NCBI GenBank assembly: GCA_037439425.1
Contig: JBBIWA010000014.1
Coordinates: 33,892-97,891, forward strand
Reading direction: 5' to 3'
DNA length: 64,000 nucleotides
Source of the DNA: JBBIWA01 sp037439425
Lineage (GTDB): Bacteria; Acidobacteriota; Blastocatellia; RBC074
Shown here piece after piece: positions 27,022 through 38,080 of the stretch. The position numbers and the translations under genes were made by a program. Positions within the stretch are counted from its first letter, which is position 1. The number at the start of each line of letters is the position of its first letter. The notes beneath the pieces are model-generated. The model saw only the letters and a program-made list of their open reading frames with translations. It did not search any database and was not told the DNA's origin.

Positions 27022-27419
27022 TGTGCCACCCCTTCCATCTCGATCAAGGCCTCGTTATTGAAAAGGCTCTTGACCTCGAAGAAAGCCATCGCCGGGTAAT
27101 GATCGCCAAAGTAAGTGCGATGGATTTTGCCCAGTTCGCGCAGGTGAGCCAGATAAGCAGCGCGATCCGTCACAAAGATGTTGAGCTTGACGATGTTGGT
27201 TAATCGGCCGCCGGCTGCTTCAACCACAGCTTTGAGGTTCTTGATCACCTGTTCATACTGCGCTACCAGATCGCCCGGTGAGGCGATCTTTCCTTCCCGG
27301 TCGCTACCATCTTGCCCGGCCAGAAACAACAATCGTCCAGGACCGCTAACTAGAATGCCGTGACTAAATCCGCGCGGCGGCACCAGCTCTGATGGATTGA
27401 TCACTCGTTTGTCACTCAT
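26991..27419 (-). CDS. RidA-family enamine/imine deaminase
   Basis: A small trimeric hydrolase of the YjgF/RidA family that hydrolyses reactive enamine or imine intermediates, releasing ammonia. The core pattern is visible: GPGRLLFLAGQDGSD near 24, VAQYEQVIKNLKAVVEAAGGRLTNIVKLNIFVTDRA near 47, and YPAMAFFEVKSLFNNEALIEMEGVA at the end. It has 142 residues. The start codon overlaps the stop of the crotonase gene (ATGA), so it is translationally coupled to that gene, and it is the last gene of the monooxygenase cluster. This context suggests removal of an imine formed in that pathway. Confidence 0.9.
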   Translation of the reverse strand: MSDKRVINPSELVPPRGFSHGILVSGPGRLLFLAGQDGSDREGKIASPGDLVAQYEQVIKNLKAVVEAAGGRLTNIVKLNIFVTDRAAYLAHLRELGKIHRTYFGDHYPAMAFFEVKSLFNNEALIEMEGVAHLSEEAPLQP

Positions 27420-28207
27420 CGTCCTGTAAACTCCGGGGTTCGTTTCTCCTGGTAAGCCTCATAAAAGCGGCGATGATCTTCGCCCATTAACAACAATGCC
27501 TGCGCTTGCGCTTCAGCTTCGATAGCCGAAGCTAAATCCATGCTCCATTCGTTGTTGACCATGATCTTAGTCATCGAAAGCGCCAGCGCCGGCCCTTTCA
27601 CCAACCGCGCTGCCCATTCGCGCGTTGTTTCCATTAATGCCTCGTGCGCGACCACGCGATTGACCAGGCCGTAGCGCTCGGCTGTGACAGCATCTATCGT
27701 GTCACCTAGCAGCAACAATTCCATCGCCCGGCCTGTGCCCACAACTCGCGGCAACAGATAAGCCGCGCCCATGTCGGCTCCGGTCAGTCCCACTTTAGTG
27801 AAGAGGAAAGCAAATTTGGCTTGCTCTGAAGCCAGGCGCAGATCAGCAGCCAGCGCGATGACTGCCCCAGCGCCAGCGGCCATGCCGTTCACAGCGGCAA
27901 TGATAGGTTTATCGAGCGTGCGCATATTCTGAACCACCGCTCCGGTCAGGCGCGCAAACTCCAGATGCCCGCGCATATCGCGCGCGAGCAACTCGCCGAT
28001 GATTTTGTGGACATCGCCGCCCGCACAAAATGCTTTGCCCCGCCCAGTAACAATGAGCACTTTGACCTGCTCATCGCGGCGCAACTCGGCAAGCAGATCG
28101 CGAAACTGCGCGTAGATGTCAAAGGTCAAAGCATTGAGCACGTCGGGGCGATTGAAAGTCACCGTCGCCACTTGATCTTGAACTTCGTACAGGAAATCGT
28201 CAGCCAT
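27416..28207 (-). CDS. Enoyl-CoA hydratase/isomerase (crotonase) family
   Basis: A crotonase-fold enzyme of 263 residues acting on a CoA thioester. The oxyanion-hole motifs are GKAFCAGGDVHKI near 60 and AAVNGMAAGAGAVIALAADLRLAS near 104. The later segment has PRVVGTGRAMELLLLGDTIDA and a family-typical C-terminus ending KRTPEFTGR. The first position that usually carries the hydratase glutamate is in VGLTGADMGAAYLLPR; Gly/Ala/Asp residues rather than a clear Glu pair are visible, so isomerase, hydrolase or lyase activity is as likely as hydration. The ATG at 28207 is preceded by a GAGG-containing leader. It overlaps ridA by 4 bases and belongs with the flavoenzymes upstream. Confidence 0.88.
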   Translation of the reverse strand: MADDFLYEVQDQVATVTFNRPDVLNALTFDIYAQFRDLLAELRRDEQVKVLIVTGRGKAFCAGGDVHKIIGELLARDMRGHLEFARLTGAVVQNMRTLDKPIIAAVNGMAAGAGAVIALAADLRLASEQAKFAFLFTKVGLTGADMGAAYLLPRVVGTGRAMELLLLGDTIDAVTAERYGLVNRVVAHEALMETTREWAARLVKGPALALSMTKIMVNNEWSMDLASAIEAEAQAQALLLMGEDHRRFYEAYQEKRTPEFTGR

Positions 28208-28227
28208 CACTCAATCCTCAATTCATC

Positions 28228-28314
28228 TCTTGGGGAGACCCACATCTTGCGTGTTTATCTTCAGTCAATGACCTGCTAGGGAAAAGCAGGCACGCTCCCC
28301 GGCGTGCCTCTCAA
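28228..28314. repeat. Degenerate GCACGC-type palindrome
   Basis: The spacer between crotonase and the OYE-like gene holds GGCACGCTCCCCGGCGTGCC, a near-perfect hairpin, after ATCTTGCGTG. These words recall the GCACGCATCCTTGCGTGC family of 8.5 and 37 kb, but the diagnostic CCTGCGGAAAATCC edge is missing. Confidence 0.4.
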
Positions 28315-29787
28315 TCAAAGGTTCCACCGCGGCGCCACGAGGCGACGTTTGCCATCCTCGCTTAAGGTGATCCCGGGTTCGTCAAGCTGCTTGCGATCCC
28401 ACAGCTTGCAGGTCACCTGCTTGTGCAACTGATCAAGCGCTTCGCAGTAATTGGTGAATTCGCAGCGCCGGATCTCAGCTCCGCGCCCGAGCTTCATCTT
28501 CAAAAACCAGTCCGGGTCGGCCAGTGACTGACGCGCAGCGGCGATGATATCAGCTTCACCGCGACGCAGGATGCCTTCAGCTAGTTCAAAAGTGGCAATG
28601 CCGCCTGAAGTCACTACGGGAGTTGAGTAGCCTGCCTCATTCACTGCGCGCTTGATTGCGGCTGCTAGCGGGACGTTGCGCCCGAATGGCCCTCGTTGAT
28701 CCGAGTTCACCGTCGGCATGCACTCATACCCGCTGCGGCCCGTGTAGGGATAAACGGCCTGGCCGACCTTCGGTTGTCTGGCATCCTCGAACTTGCCGCC
28801 TTTGGAAATCGAAAGGTAGTCGAAGCCCGCGCGCGCAAACTCAAGGCCGAAGTAGACAGCCTCTTCGATGCGATTGCCGCCTTCGATGACCTCATCACCA
28901 AGAAAGCGCACTCCCACCACGTAGTCATCGCCGACACGCTCACGCACCGCGCGATATACCTCTAGCGGCAGCCGCGCGCGGTTTTCGCAAGGCCCGCCAT
29001 ACCCATCAGGCCGCGTGTTGAGCGCACTCAAAAACGAAGCCATGGTGTAAGCATGTGCGTAGTGCAGCTCAACACCATCAAAGCCAGCTTCGCGCGCGCG
29101 CCAGGCCGCAGCGGCGAAAATCTCAGGTAAGACTTGTGGCAGCTCACGAATGTGAGGCAGATGCATGTCCGTCACGCGCTCGCGGTAGCCATAGCGCAGC
29201 GCTTCAAGCTCGCGTTCATCGAGCAGCCGATCGTGCCACTCATCCGGCGCGGCTTTGAGAAAAGTGCGGATCTCTGCTTCATCCGCTTCGAGCCAGCGCG
29301 CCTCCTGCGTTATTTCAGCCAGCTTATGCCGATGCCGCTCGGTCACCGTCAGGAAGCGGTCGAAGTATTTGTCCTTTGGCGGCCGGCGCTTGACCGCGAG
29401 AAAATCAATGATCTGAATGAAGAGGCGCGTTTGCCCGCCGCTTTCTCGGCGCACGGTTTCGACCAGTTCACGCAATCCTGGAATGAAACGATCGTGCCCG
29501 ATGCGCAGCAGCGGCCCGCTCGGAATATCGCGGATGCCGGTCGCTTCGACCACAATGGCTCCCGGCTGCCCCTGAGCAAAACGGGCATACCACTCGAGGA
29601 TGTGACGCGTGACCTGTCCCTCTTCTGTGGCGCGCCACGGCACCATTGCTGGAACCCACGTGCGGCTTTCCAGCCAGATTGGTCCAATTTGAATCGGACT
29701 GAAGAGAAGCGAAGTGGCCGCTTCTTCCGCCGTTGGCCAACGTGCTTCAGGAAGCGAATACCGGATTGGATTCTCAGGGTGCCACAT
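28315..29787 (-). CDS. Old-yellow-enzyme-family NADH:flavin oxidoreductase
   Basis: An FMN-binding TIM-barrel oxidoreductase of the OYE/2,4-dienoyl-CoA-reductase superfamily, 490 residues. After a ~30-residue N-terminal extension the barrel starts SLLFSPIQIGPIWLESRTWVPAM. The substrate/FMN segment is GFDGVELHYAHAYTMASFLSALNTRPDGYGG near 236, and the phosphate-binding end is VVTSGGIATFELAEGILRRGEADIIAAARQSLADPDW near 395. A C-terminal Cys cluster (RCEFTNYC then CKLW) recalls the iron-sulfur site of larger relatives, but the spacing is not canonical. It lies between the monooxygenase and crotonase genes on the same strand, consistent with reduction of a CoA-bound ring intermediate. No good Shine-Dalgarno precedes the ATG. 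Confidence 0.87.
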   Translation of the reverse strand: MWHPENPIRYSLPEARWPTAEEAATSLLFSPIQIGPIWLESRTWVPAMVPWRATEEGQVTRHILEWYARFAQGQPGAIVVEATGIRDIPSGPLLRIGHDRFIPGLRELVETVRRESGGQTRLFIQIIDFLAVKRRPPKDKYFDRFLTVTERHRHKLAEITQEARWLEADEAEIRTFLKAAPDEWHDRLLDERELEALRYGYRERVTDMHLPHIRELPQVLPEIFAAAAWRAREAGFDGVELHYAHAYTMASFLSALNTRPDGYGGPCENRARLPLEVYRAVRERVGDDYVVGVRFLGDEVIEGGNRIEEAVYFGLEFARAGFDYLSISKGGKFEDARQPKVGQAVYPYTGRSGYECMPTVNSDQRGPFGRNVPLAAAIKRAVNEAGYSTPVVTSGGIATFELAEGILRRGEADIIAAARQSLADPDWFLKMKLGRGAEIRRCEFTNYCEALDQLHKQVTCKLWDRKQLDEPGITLSEDGKRRLVAPRWNL

Positions 29788-30191
29788 TCTTGGAGAGAGA
29801 GATCAGGGGCAGTCGATAACCACCACACCCGCCAGGTTGCTTCCCTGCCCCTCTTCGCGATCTGTCGTTTCTAACGCCGAGGCCTCTCGGACTCCCATTA
29901 CAATTCCCCCTGCTGGAGTTATAGCGGAGTTCAATCGGACGCCCAGAAGAAGCAACCAAGTAGCTGACCACCGGCTACGGATGAGTGGTGACTAAGGTCA
30001 AGATCAAATTGCTGCTGGCCCATAAATCTCTCCCTCACCCTCAGGGGACGGCTTTCAGGCTTCAGTGGTCAGTAAGAGGCAGACTTTCCGAACGCACAAT
30101 CAAAACTCTGTAAGTCGACGACAGCTGTCAACCAACAGCCAGGAACACTGCAGTCTTAATCCATCGCTAGCACTAGAAACTGCGCGGATTA
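29788..30191. other. Non-coding spacer between two flavoenzyme genes
   Basis: About 400 bases with no convincing gene. It contains a small imperfect stem (GACCAC near 29968 facing GTGGTGAC near 29983) of the word-repeat kind. I see no promoter strong enough to name. Confidence 0.5.
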
Positions 30192-31334
30192 TCATTCAGC
30201 TTCTTTGTTGGCCAACCAGCGCTCATAAGCGGCAATAAATTCGGGGTCCCGCTTCTTCAAATTCTCATACGTGATCCGGCCACTGCGAGTCATGATCTTG
30301 TAGGCGAAAGGCAATGGATCCAGATGCAGCTCTTCGTGGATATTCTCTAGCAGCAGGAGGCTGGAAAGAGCAGCCTCTTGCAAGCTCTCGACCACTGGTC
30401 TTCTCACTCTCTCGAACTCACTGAGCGCGGCCGCGACTGTTGAGTGCTGGGCAAAACAACCGGCCAGCGCGATGGCATCTTCCAGCGCCAGCTTGGTTCC
30501 TGAACCAATCGAGAAATGAGCTGTATGCAGGGCGTCGCCCAAGAGCACCACATTTTCGTGGCTCCAACGCTGATTCTTCACCAGCGTAAAGTTGAGCCAC
30601 CTGACATAGTTCTTTGAAAGCAGCGGACAGCCGCCAAGGTCCTTCCTGAAGACTTCGGCCAGATAAAGGCAAGTCTCCTGCTCAGACATGCACTCAAATC
30701 CCGCCTGCGCCCAGGTCTGCTCGCTACATTCTACGATAAAAGTGCTCCTCGTCTGATCGAACTTGTAGGAATGGGCGATGAAGAGACCAGCTTCGTGCTT
30801 GCGGAAAGTGAGCCTCAGGCCGTGGAACAACCGAGGCGTCCCTAGCCAGATGTACTTGTTCTTGCGCACATCCAGCACCGGCTCGAAGAATTGGCTGTAG
30901 GTGCGCCGCACCAGACTGTTGACGCCATCAGCCCCAACCAGCAGATCACAATCGGCCAGCTCACCGATCTCATTTACGTTGGTATGAAAGCGAAGATCAA
31001 CGCCCAGCTCCCGGCATCGTTGGTGCAGAATGTTGAGAAACTTGATACGAGCGATCCCGGAAAACCGATTGCCTCGGATGCTCACCTTCTGATCCTGGTG
31101 GACGATCTCTACGTTGTCCCAGATCTGGCAACTGTTGATGATCTGCCAGTAGGAGGGATAGTCGCTCTCTTTGAGGTAAGAAAAGGTTTGATCCGAAAAG
31201 ACGATGCCCCAACCAAAGGTATCGTTGGGGCCATCGCGCTCCAGAATCGTGATCTCGTGGGCCGGATTGAGTTGCTTGATGAGAATGGCGAAATACAATC
31301 CGGCCGGCCCGCCACCGATGATATTGATCTTCAT
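30192..31334 (-). CDS. FAD-dependent monooxygenase, salicylyl-CoA/2-aminobenzoyl-CoA hydroxylase-like
   Basis: A group A flavoprotein monooxygenase of 380 residues. The FAD site reads IIGGGPAGLYFAILIKQLNPAHEITILERDGPNDTFGWGIVFSD, and LVGADGVNSLVRR lies near 136. The second FAD motif is VVLLGDALHTAHFSIGSGTKLALEDAIALAG near 260, and the C-terminus ends NLKKRDPEFIAAYERWLA. The DTFGWG(I/V)VFSD signature and this C-terminal helix are those of the N-terminal half of salicylyl-CoA 5-hydroxylase and 2-aminobenzoyl-CoA monooxygenase/reductase. In those proteins an OYE domain is fused on; here the protein ends before it, and a separate OYE gene follows on the same strand. The substrate is therefore probably an aromatic CoA thioester. 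Confidence 0.87.
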   Translation of the reverse strand: MKINIIGGGPAGLYFAILIKQLNPAHEITILERDGPNDTFGWGIVFSDQTFSYLKESDYPSYWQIINSCQIWDNVEIVHQDQKVSIRGNRFSGIARIKFLNILHQRCRELGVDLRFHTNVNEIGELADCDLLVGADGVNSLVRRTYSQFFEPVLDVRKNKYIWLGTPRLFHGLRLTFRKHEAGLFIAHSYKFDQTRSTFIVECSEQTWAQAGFECMSEQETCLYLAEVFRKDLGGCPLLSKNYVRWLNFTLVKNQRWSHENVVLLGDALHTAHFSIGSGTKLALEDAIALAGCFAQHSTVAAALSEFERVRRPVVESLQEAALSSLLLLENIHEELHLDPLPFAYKIMTRSGRITYENLKKRDPEFIAAYERWLANKEAE

Positions 31335-31377
31335 CCTTCAGACCTCAGACCTGCTGATCTTACCGCTTTCGAGCAGG

Positions 31378-34158
<2,781 letters not shown>

Positions 34159-34629
34159 AAAGAGCCTCCTTGTTAGTTGTCGGGGATGAGCCTGGCAGAT
34201 AAGCTTTCGGCAACTGCACACCACAGAAAGTGACCTTGTCAGAGTATAAGCACCGAGTGGGATTCTATGATTGCGCTCGCAGATAAGTCAATGATGATGG
34301 CAGTTCTCAAACAGGCCCGGCCTTGATCTTGCCAGGGCAGGTACGCGTCTTGCGCGCTAGACTTGAGACCAGATCAACTCATCCGGCAGGGGCCGAGCGA
34401 ACTCTTGTGGGCCAAAGAGCTATGCTGCTTGATCCACTCCCCTCTCCCACTACTCTCAGCGCGCCTCCCGCGCGAGTACCCAGGGAGGCTGGAAATCTAT
34501 CTTGAGCTTCGCTCGTTTCTCGCTATAATTCAGCCCGCCCCAGGCATCAGGCCCCCATGCCTGAAACAACCCACCTGCTTTGACAGACGACAACCCTTCT
34601 ACTCCAAATCAGCGAAAAGGAAATTCGAG
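34159..34629. other. Divergent spacer with degenerate repeats
   Basis: About 470 bases between the divergent M14 peptidase and carbonic anhydrase genes. GGCAGGTACGCGTCTTGCGCGC near 34335 and CGCGCCTCCCGCGCGAGTACCC near 34460 look like the two halves of a decayed member of the GCACGC palindrome family. A promoter for the carbonic anhydrase lies at 34502-34529. Confidence 0.5.
34502..34529 (+). promoter_or_regulatory. Sigma70-type promoter for the carbonic anhydrase gene
   Basis: TTGAGC (34502-34507) and TATAAT (34524-34529) are 16 bases apart. Transcription would start near 34536, giving a leader of ~94 bases before the ATG at 34630. Confidence 0.55.
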
Positions 34630-35508
34630 ATGAAAGCAAATCACTTTGATAGAACTGTCACACGGTTGTTTCAAGCTCTGGCCATCGGGCTGATTCTGGC
34701 TCTGGGGATTGCTTCGATCAGTTGCAGTTCTGAGAAATCTGCGGAAGCTGAAGAATCACACGAGGAAGAAGAATTCTCAAAGTCCAGCAAGAAAAAGTCT
34801 AGAGCTTACGACGAAGACGAAGATCAAAGCGAGGAGGCGGAAGACTCGCTTGACAAGACGGCAAGTCATAAATCAGATGACGCAGGCAAAAACTCGCACG
34901 CCGCCTCAGGGCATTCTTCGCCCAAGCCACCCATGTCGCCTGAACAAGCTTTGGCGCGCTTGAAAGAAGGCAATGAGAACTTCCTCAAAGGAATGATCAG
35001 TTTTGAGCACCTGGCCGAGGCGCATCGCACTGCTCTGGCTGGTGGCCAACGCCCCTTTGCGATGGTGCTCTCCTGCGCTGACTCGCGCGTGCCGCCAGAG
35101 CAGGTCTTCGCTCAAGGGCTGGGCGATATTTTCACCGTCCGTGTGGCAGGCAATATTGCCGAGCCAGCGACGATTGCCAGTCTCGAATACGCTGCTGCGC
35201 ATCTGGGAACTCCGTTGCTGGTCATTATGGGCCATACTGAATGCGGCGCAGTCAAGGCCGCTATGGCCGGAGCCAGCGACACACCTAGCATCACCCAACT
35301 GGTCAAAGCCATTCAGCCCGCAGTCGCGAAGTATTCAAAGACTGGTGACACAGCATCTGCAGTGCGAGCCAATGTCAGTCATGCCCACGAGGAACTGCTA
35401 CGCCAAAGCAAACTGCTCAGCGACCTGGTAGACGAAAAGAGACTTAAGGTGGTGGAAGCAGTCTATAACTTAAAGACCGGACGGGTCAAGTTTGAGTCAG
35501 GCCAGTAG
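34630..35508 (+). CDS. Exported beta-carbonic anhydrase with acidic linker
   Basis: Interconverts CO2 and bicarbonate. The N-terminal ~35 residues are a membrane-targeting segment ending LALGIASISCSSEK, a lipoprotein-like sequence with an imperfect lipobox. An ~80-residue linker very rich in Glu, Asp, Ser and Lys follows, then a beta-class carbonic anhydrase domain with zinc ligands in LSCADSRVPPEQVF and GHTECGAVKAA. The active-site Asp-Arg pair is present. Beta enzymes are usually cytoplasmic; here export to the periplasm, possibly as a lipoprotein, is predicted. The ATG at 34630 follows AAAAGGAAA; an in-frame start 267 bases upstream would bury the signal. Confidence 0.87.
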   Translation: MKANHFDRTVTRLFQALAIGLILALGIASISCSSEKSAEAEESHEEEEFSKSSKKKSRAYDEDEDQSEEAEDSLDKTASHKSDDAGKNSHAASGHSSPKPPMSPEQALARLKEGNENFLKGMISFEHLAEAHRTALAGGQRPFAMVLSCADSRVPPEQVFAQGLGDIFTVRVAGNIAEPATIASLEYAAAHLGTPLLVIMGHTECGAVKAAMAGASDTPSITQLVKAIQPAVAKYSKTGDTASAVRANVSHAHEELLRQSKLLSDLVDEKRLKVVEAVYNLKTGRVKFESGQ

Positions 35509-35517
35509 ACAAACAAA

Positions 35518-35545
35518 GGGGAAAAGCGATGCGTTGCTTTTCCCC
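35518..35545. terminator. Bidirectional-type hairpin between convergent genes
   Basis: GGGGAAAAGC (35518-35527) and GCTTTTCCCC (35536-35545) pair perfectly. On the minus strand the stem is followed by TTTGTTTGT, a usable U-rich tail; on the plus strand the U-run is within the stem. It separates the carbonic anhydrase gene from the zinc-ribbon gene. Confidence 0.75.
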
Positions 35546-35555
35546 ATCAGGAAGA

Positions 35556-36293
35556 CTAGGGCTGAGCGATCTTCGCAATACTGACGATAACGATCTTAGT
35601 CACTCCTTTGCCTTCGTCTATGATGCTGATGTTTTTGCTGCCATTCTCCATTTTGACAGTGAGCACCACGGTCCGATTGCCGCCACTTGAGCTTTCAAAC
35701 GTATTAGTGATCTCAGCGGCGAGTTCTCCTTTGTAAAAAGCAACCACCTCGTCCAGGCTATCGGTGGTAGTGAAAGTAACTGCGCTAAAACTTCCCTTGC
35801 CTTCCTTACTCGCCCCTGAAATACTGAATGAGCCACCACTCTCATCGGCTTTAGCGCCGGGATAGATCGGCACGCCCAGTTGTTCTTCAGAGACCTCCCC
35901 TTTGGCTGAGATATTGAGATCACCACCCGGCGTCTTGATATTGAGTTCAGGCTGACCACCGGGACCTTCTTTGACGGAAATATTTTCTGCCGCTCTTTTG
36001 AGAAAGATACCGATGCCAACGACCGCCGTGACGAAGAGAATGACAAGCAGGCCAAGAGTGATCAATACCACTTTGAGCGCGGTGCTTGATCTCTTCGGTG
36101 GCGCACCCATTGGGGACGCTCCATAAGGCGACGCCGGATATGAGCCAGGTGGCGGCTGATATGGCGAGGTCGGGGGCGGAGACATCGGGCGCGCAGGGGC
36201 CTCTGAAACTCGAGCCGCAGGCGCTCCGCAAGATTGGCAGAATTTCGCGCCCTCTCTGATTTGGTTTCCACAATTTGCGCAATAGATTGCCAT
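35556..36293 (-). CDS. Zinc-ribbon membrane protein with extracytoplasmic domain
   Basis: A 245-residue protein. An N-terminal zinc ribbon (MAIYCANCGNQIREGAKFCQSCGAP: two CxxC pairs) is followed by a Pro-rich linker (about 26-70), one membrane helix (VVLITLGLLVILFVTAVVGIGIF) and a beta-rich C-terminal domain of ~140 residues (GVPIYPGAKADESGG near 138). The function is unknown; the order suggests a cytoplasmic ribbon linked to a periplasmic sensor-like domain. The ATG at 36293 follows GAGGAGAGAG. It forms a tandem pair with the next zinc-ribbon gene on the same strand. Confidence 0.75.
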   Translation of the reverse strand: MAIYCANCGNQIREGAKFCQSCGAPAARVSEAPARPMSPPPTSPYQPPPGSYPASPYGASPMGAPPKRSSTALKVVLITLGLLVILFVTAVVGIGIFLKRAAENISVKEGPGGQPELNIKTPGGDLNISAKGEVSEEQLGVPIYPGAKADESGGSFSISGASKEGKGSFSAVTFTTTDSLDEVVAFYKGELAAEITNTFESSSGGNRTVVLTVKMENGSKNISIIDEGKGVTKIVIVSIAKIAQP

Positions 36294-36373
36294 AACTCTC
36301 TCCTCGATCAAGCTGCTTCAGCTTTCAGAGCTAATAACCTTACTCATCGCGCCTGCCAGCACGCGATCCCCAA

Positions 36374-36919
36374 TTACCCAGCCTGCTGCTCGGCCAGGTC
36401 GCCAATCACTGGAAGCTTGAAGCGCTCGTTTTGATAAGCTTTGTACATCAGGTACAACCACAACAGAAAGCCGCCCAGGCTGACTGCCAAAAAAATCAAA
36501 CTGCCCAAAAATCCCAGCCCCCAGGGAAGCACACTTGAAATGATTGAGCTGGCGATTACCAACACAATCCAGGCCACGTGAAAGAAGATCGCTTGAAAAG
36601 CGTGAAACCGCACAAACCGGTCTTTGTTATACGGATCCAGCACCAAGAAAACGATGCCAGTAATCAATCCGAGCACATAGCAAAGCAAGCCGGCAATATT
36701 CGGTTGCAAGCCGCCAGCCGATGCTTGACCTTGATATTGTGGGTACTGATATCCCGGCGGTGATTGGTATGACGGTGGCGTTTGATACGGTGGTGGTGGT
36801 GTAACGACAGGCGCTTCCTGCGGCGGCTGAGTCGGAGTAACGGCCGCTCCGCATTTATTACAGAATCTCGCGCCCTCGACCGTTAAGGGGTTTCCGCAAT
36901 GGATACAGAATTTGGGCAT
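36374..36919 (-). CDS. Zinc-ribbon plus DUF4870-like membrane protein
   Basis: A 181-residue protein with an N-terminal zinc ribbon (FCIHCGNPL, then FCNKCGAAV), a Pro/Gln/Tyr-rich linker and a DUF4870-like region of three to four membrane helices containing NKDRFVRFHAFQAIFFH near 105. The role is unknown; such proteins are widespread as small membrane proteins with a tethered ribbon. Its ATG at 36919 follows AAGGAG, which is the terminus of a large repeat array. The gene lies 80 bases upstream of the other zinc-ribbon gene. Confidence 0.78.
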   Translation of the reverse strand: MPKFCIHCGNPLTVEGARFCNKCGAAVTPTQPPQEAPVVTPPPPYQTPPSYQSPPGYQYPQYQGQASAGGLQPNIAGLLCYVLGLITGIVFLVLDPYNKDRFVRFHAFQAIFFHVAWIVLVIASSIISSVLPWGLGFLGSLIFLAVSLGGFLLWLYLMYKAYQNERFKLPVIGDLAEQQAG

Positions 36920-36930
36920 AGGTCTTCTCC

Positions 36931-37470
36931 TTAGAAAATCCTGGGCAGGCACGCATCCTTACTTGCCTGCCTTCGTTAAGCAAGCCATTACTGGAGACCG
37001 ATCACGCTAGATCAGCGTGCTTGCCCGCGCGCTGCGCGCAAGCAGGCGCTCCAAGTTTTTCATCATCTCAGGGCGTCGTCCGTGACGACCTGCAAGACTC
37101 CTGCGGAAGATCCTGGGAGCGCACGCATCCTTGCGTGCTCGCCTAGTTAAGAGTGAAAATCTTGCACGCTCGCAAGCGTGCGCTCCTAGGTTTTCATCAT
37201 TTCTCCCGTGTCGTCCGTGACGACCTGCAAGACTCCCGCGGAAAATTCTGGGTACGCTGCCCGTCTTGCCTGCAAAGCATTTTCGTGGCTCTCGGGGCGT
37301 CGTCAAAGACAAGGTGTAAAAACTCCCCAGAAAATGCCAGGCCAAGCGGTTAGTTGGCACTTGTCTCCTGCGAAACCAGGTGTGGCGTAAGTTGCCAACT
37401 GGCGCTCCAGTATTTTCATTCTTCGGTGCATGCACTTGCCTGCGCGCCGCGCGCAAGCAGGTGAGCACTG
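36931..37470. repeat. Tandem array of the CCTGCGGAAAATCCTGGG palindromic repeat
   Basis: At least three units, starting near 36935, 37097 and 37232, with a decayed fourth near 37334. A unit begins CTCCTGCGGAAAATCCTGGG, contains the hairpin CGCACGCATCCTTGCGTGC, a second hairpin (for example GCACGCTCGCAAGCGTGCG) and ends TTTTCATCATCTCAGGGCG followed by GTCGTCCGTGACGACCTGC and GACT. The right end (37433-37466) is a long GC palindrome, CTTGCCTGCGCGCCGCGCGC. The units match 8497-8739. Confidence 0.8.
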
Positions 37471-38080
37471 CGCAGACGTTAGTTTGACAAGGTCTCAAAG
37501 ATTAAAGTGTAAGCCAAGCACCTGTCACTCGCTGACCTGAGGGATCTGCCTGTACAGACTCAGGATGAGCCTAAATGATCAATTCGGGATTGTCAACGTC
37601 TGTGGCCCTAGCAGATTGAGCTGATCGGCTGCGGCCCACAGTCGGTGCGCCAAGCAGAACTTGGTAGGCATCAAGCAGCTAACCTTATTTCGATTCGCTA
37701 CCAGAGGTCTCATCAGGTCTGGCCTGTTATTGAGCAGACAGACTCGAAGAGTCACCACTTTCTCACCACCCGCCTCGCTGCAGCGGCCAGGCAGAAGCAT
37801 TGGTCCGAGCCCCAATCAGGTTACATCCCCCTGCGACTGGCCCACTACTGATCGGCAAAGCTTCTCCTGAGAGGGTAGAAATCTCTTCTCCTTTCAGAAT
37901 CAGGTACCACAAGCAGAAAAATCTCTTCTCTACTCTCACCTTGATTATGCGCCCAATTCGGCCTCTGCACTCTTTGTGTTGCAATAGTCGATAAGCCGTT
38001 TTTCGTGCAAAATCTGGGTGAGAAGATAAGATTAGGAGAGGAGCCTGGAGTATAAACTGAACATCTGTATTCCATCTAAT
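37471..38080. other. Gene-free sequence inside the repeat island
   Basis: About 600 bases between two repeat arrays. Several short open frames exist on both strands, but none has a ribosome-binding site, recognisable motif or gene-like composition. I see nothing definite in it. Confidence 0.5.
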
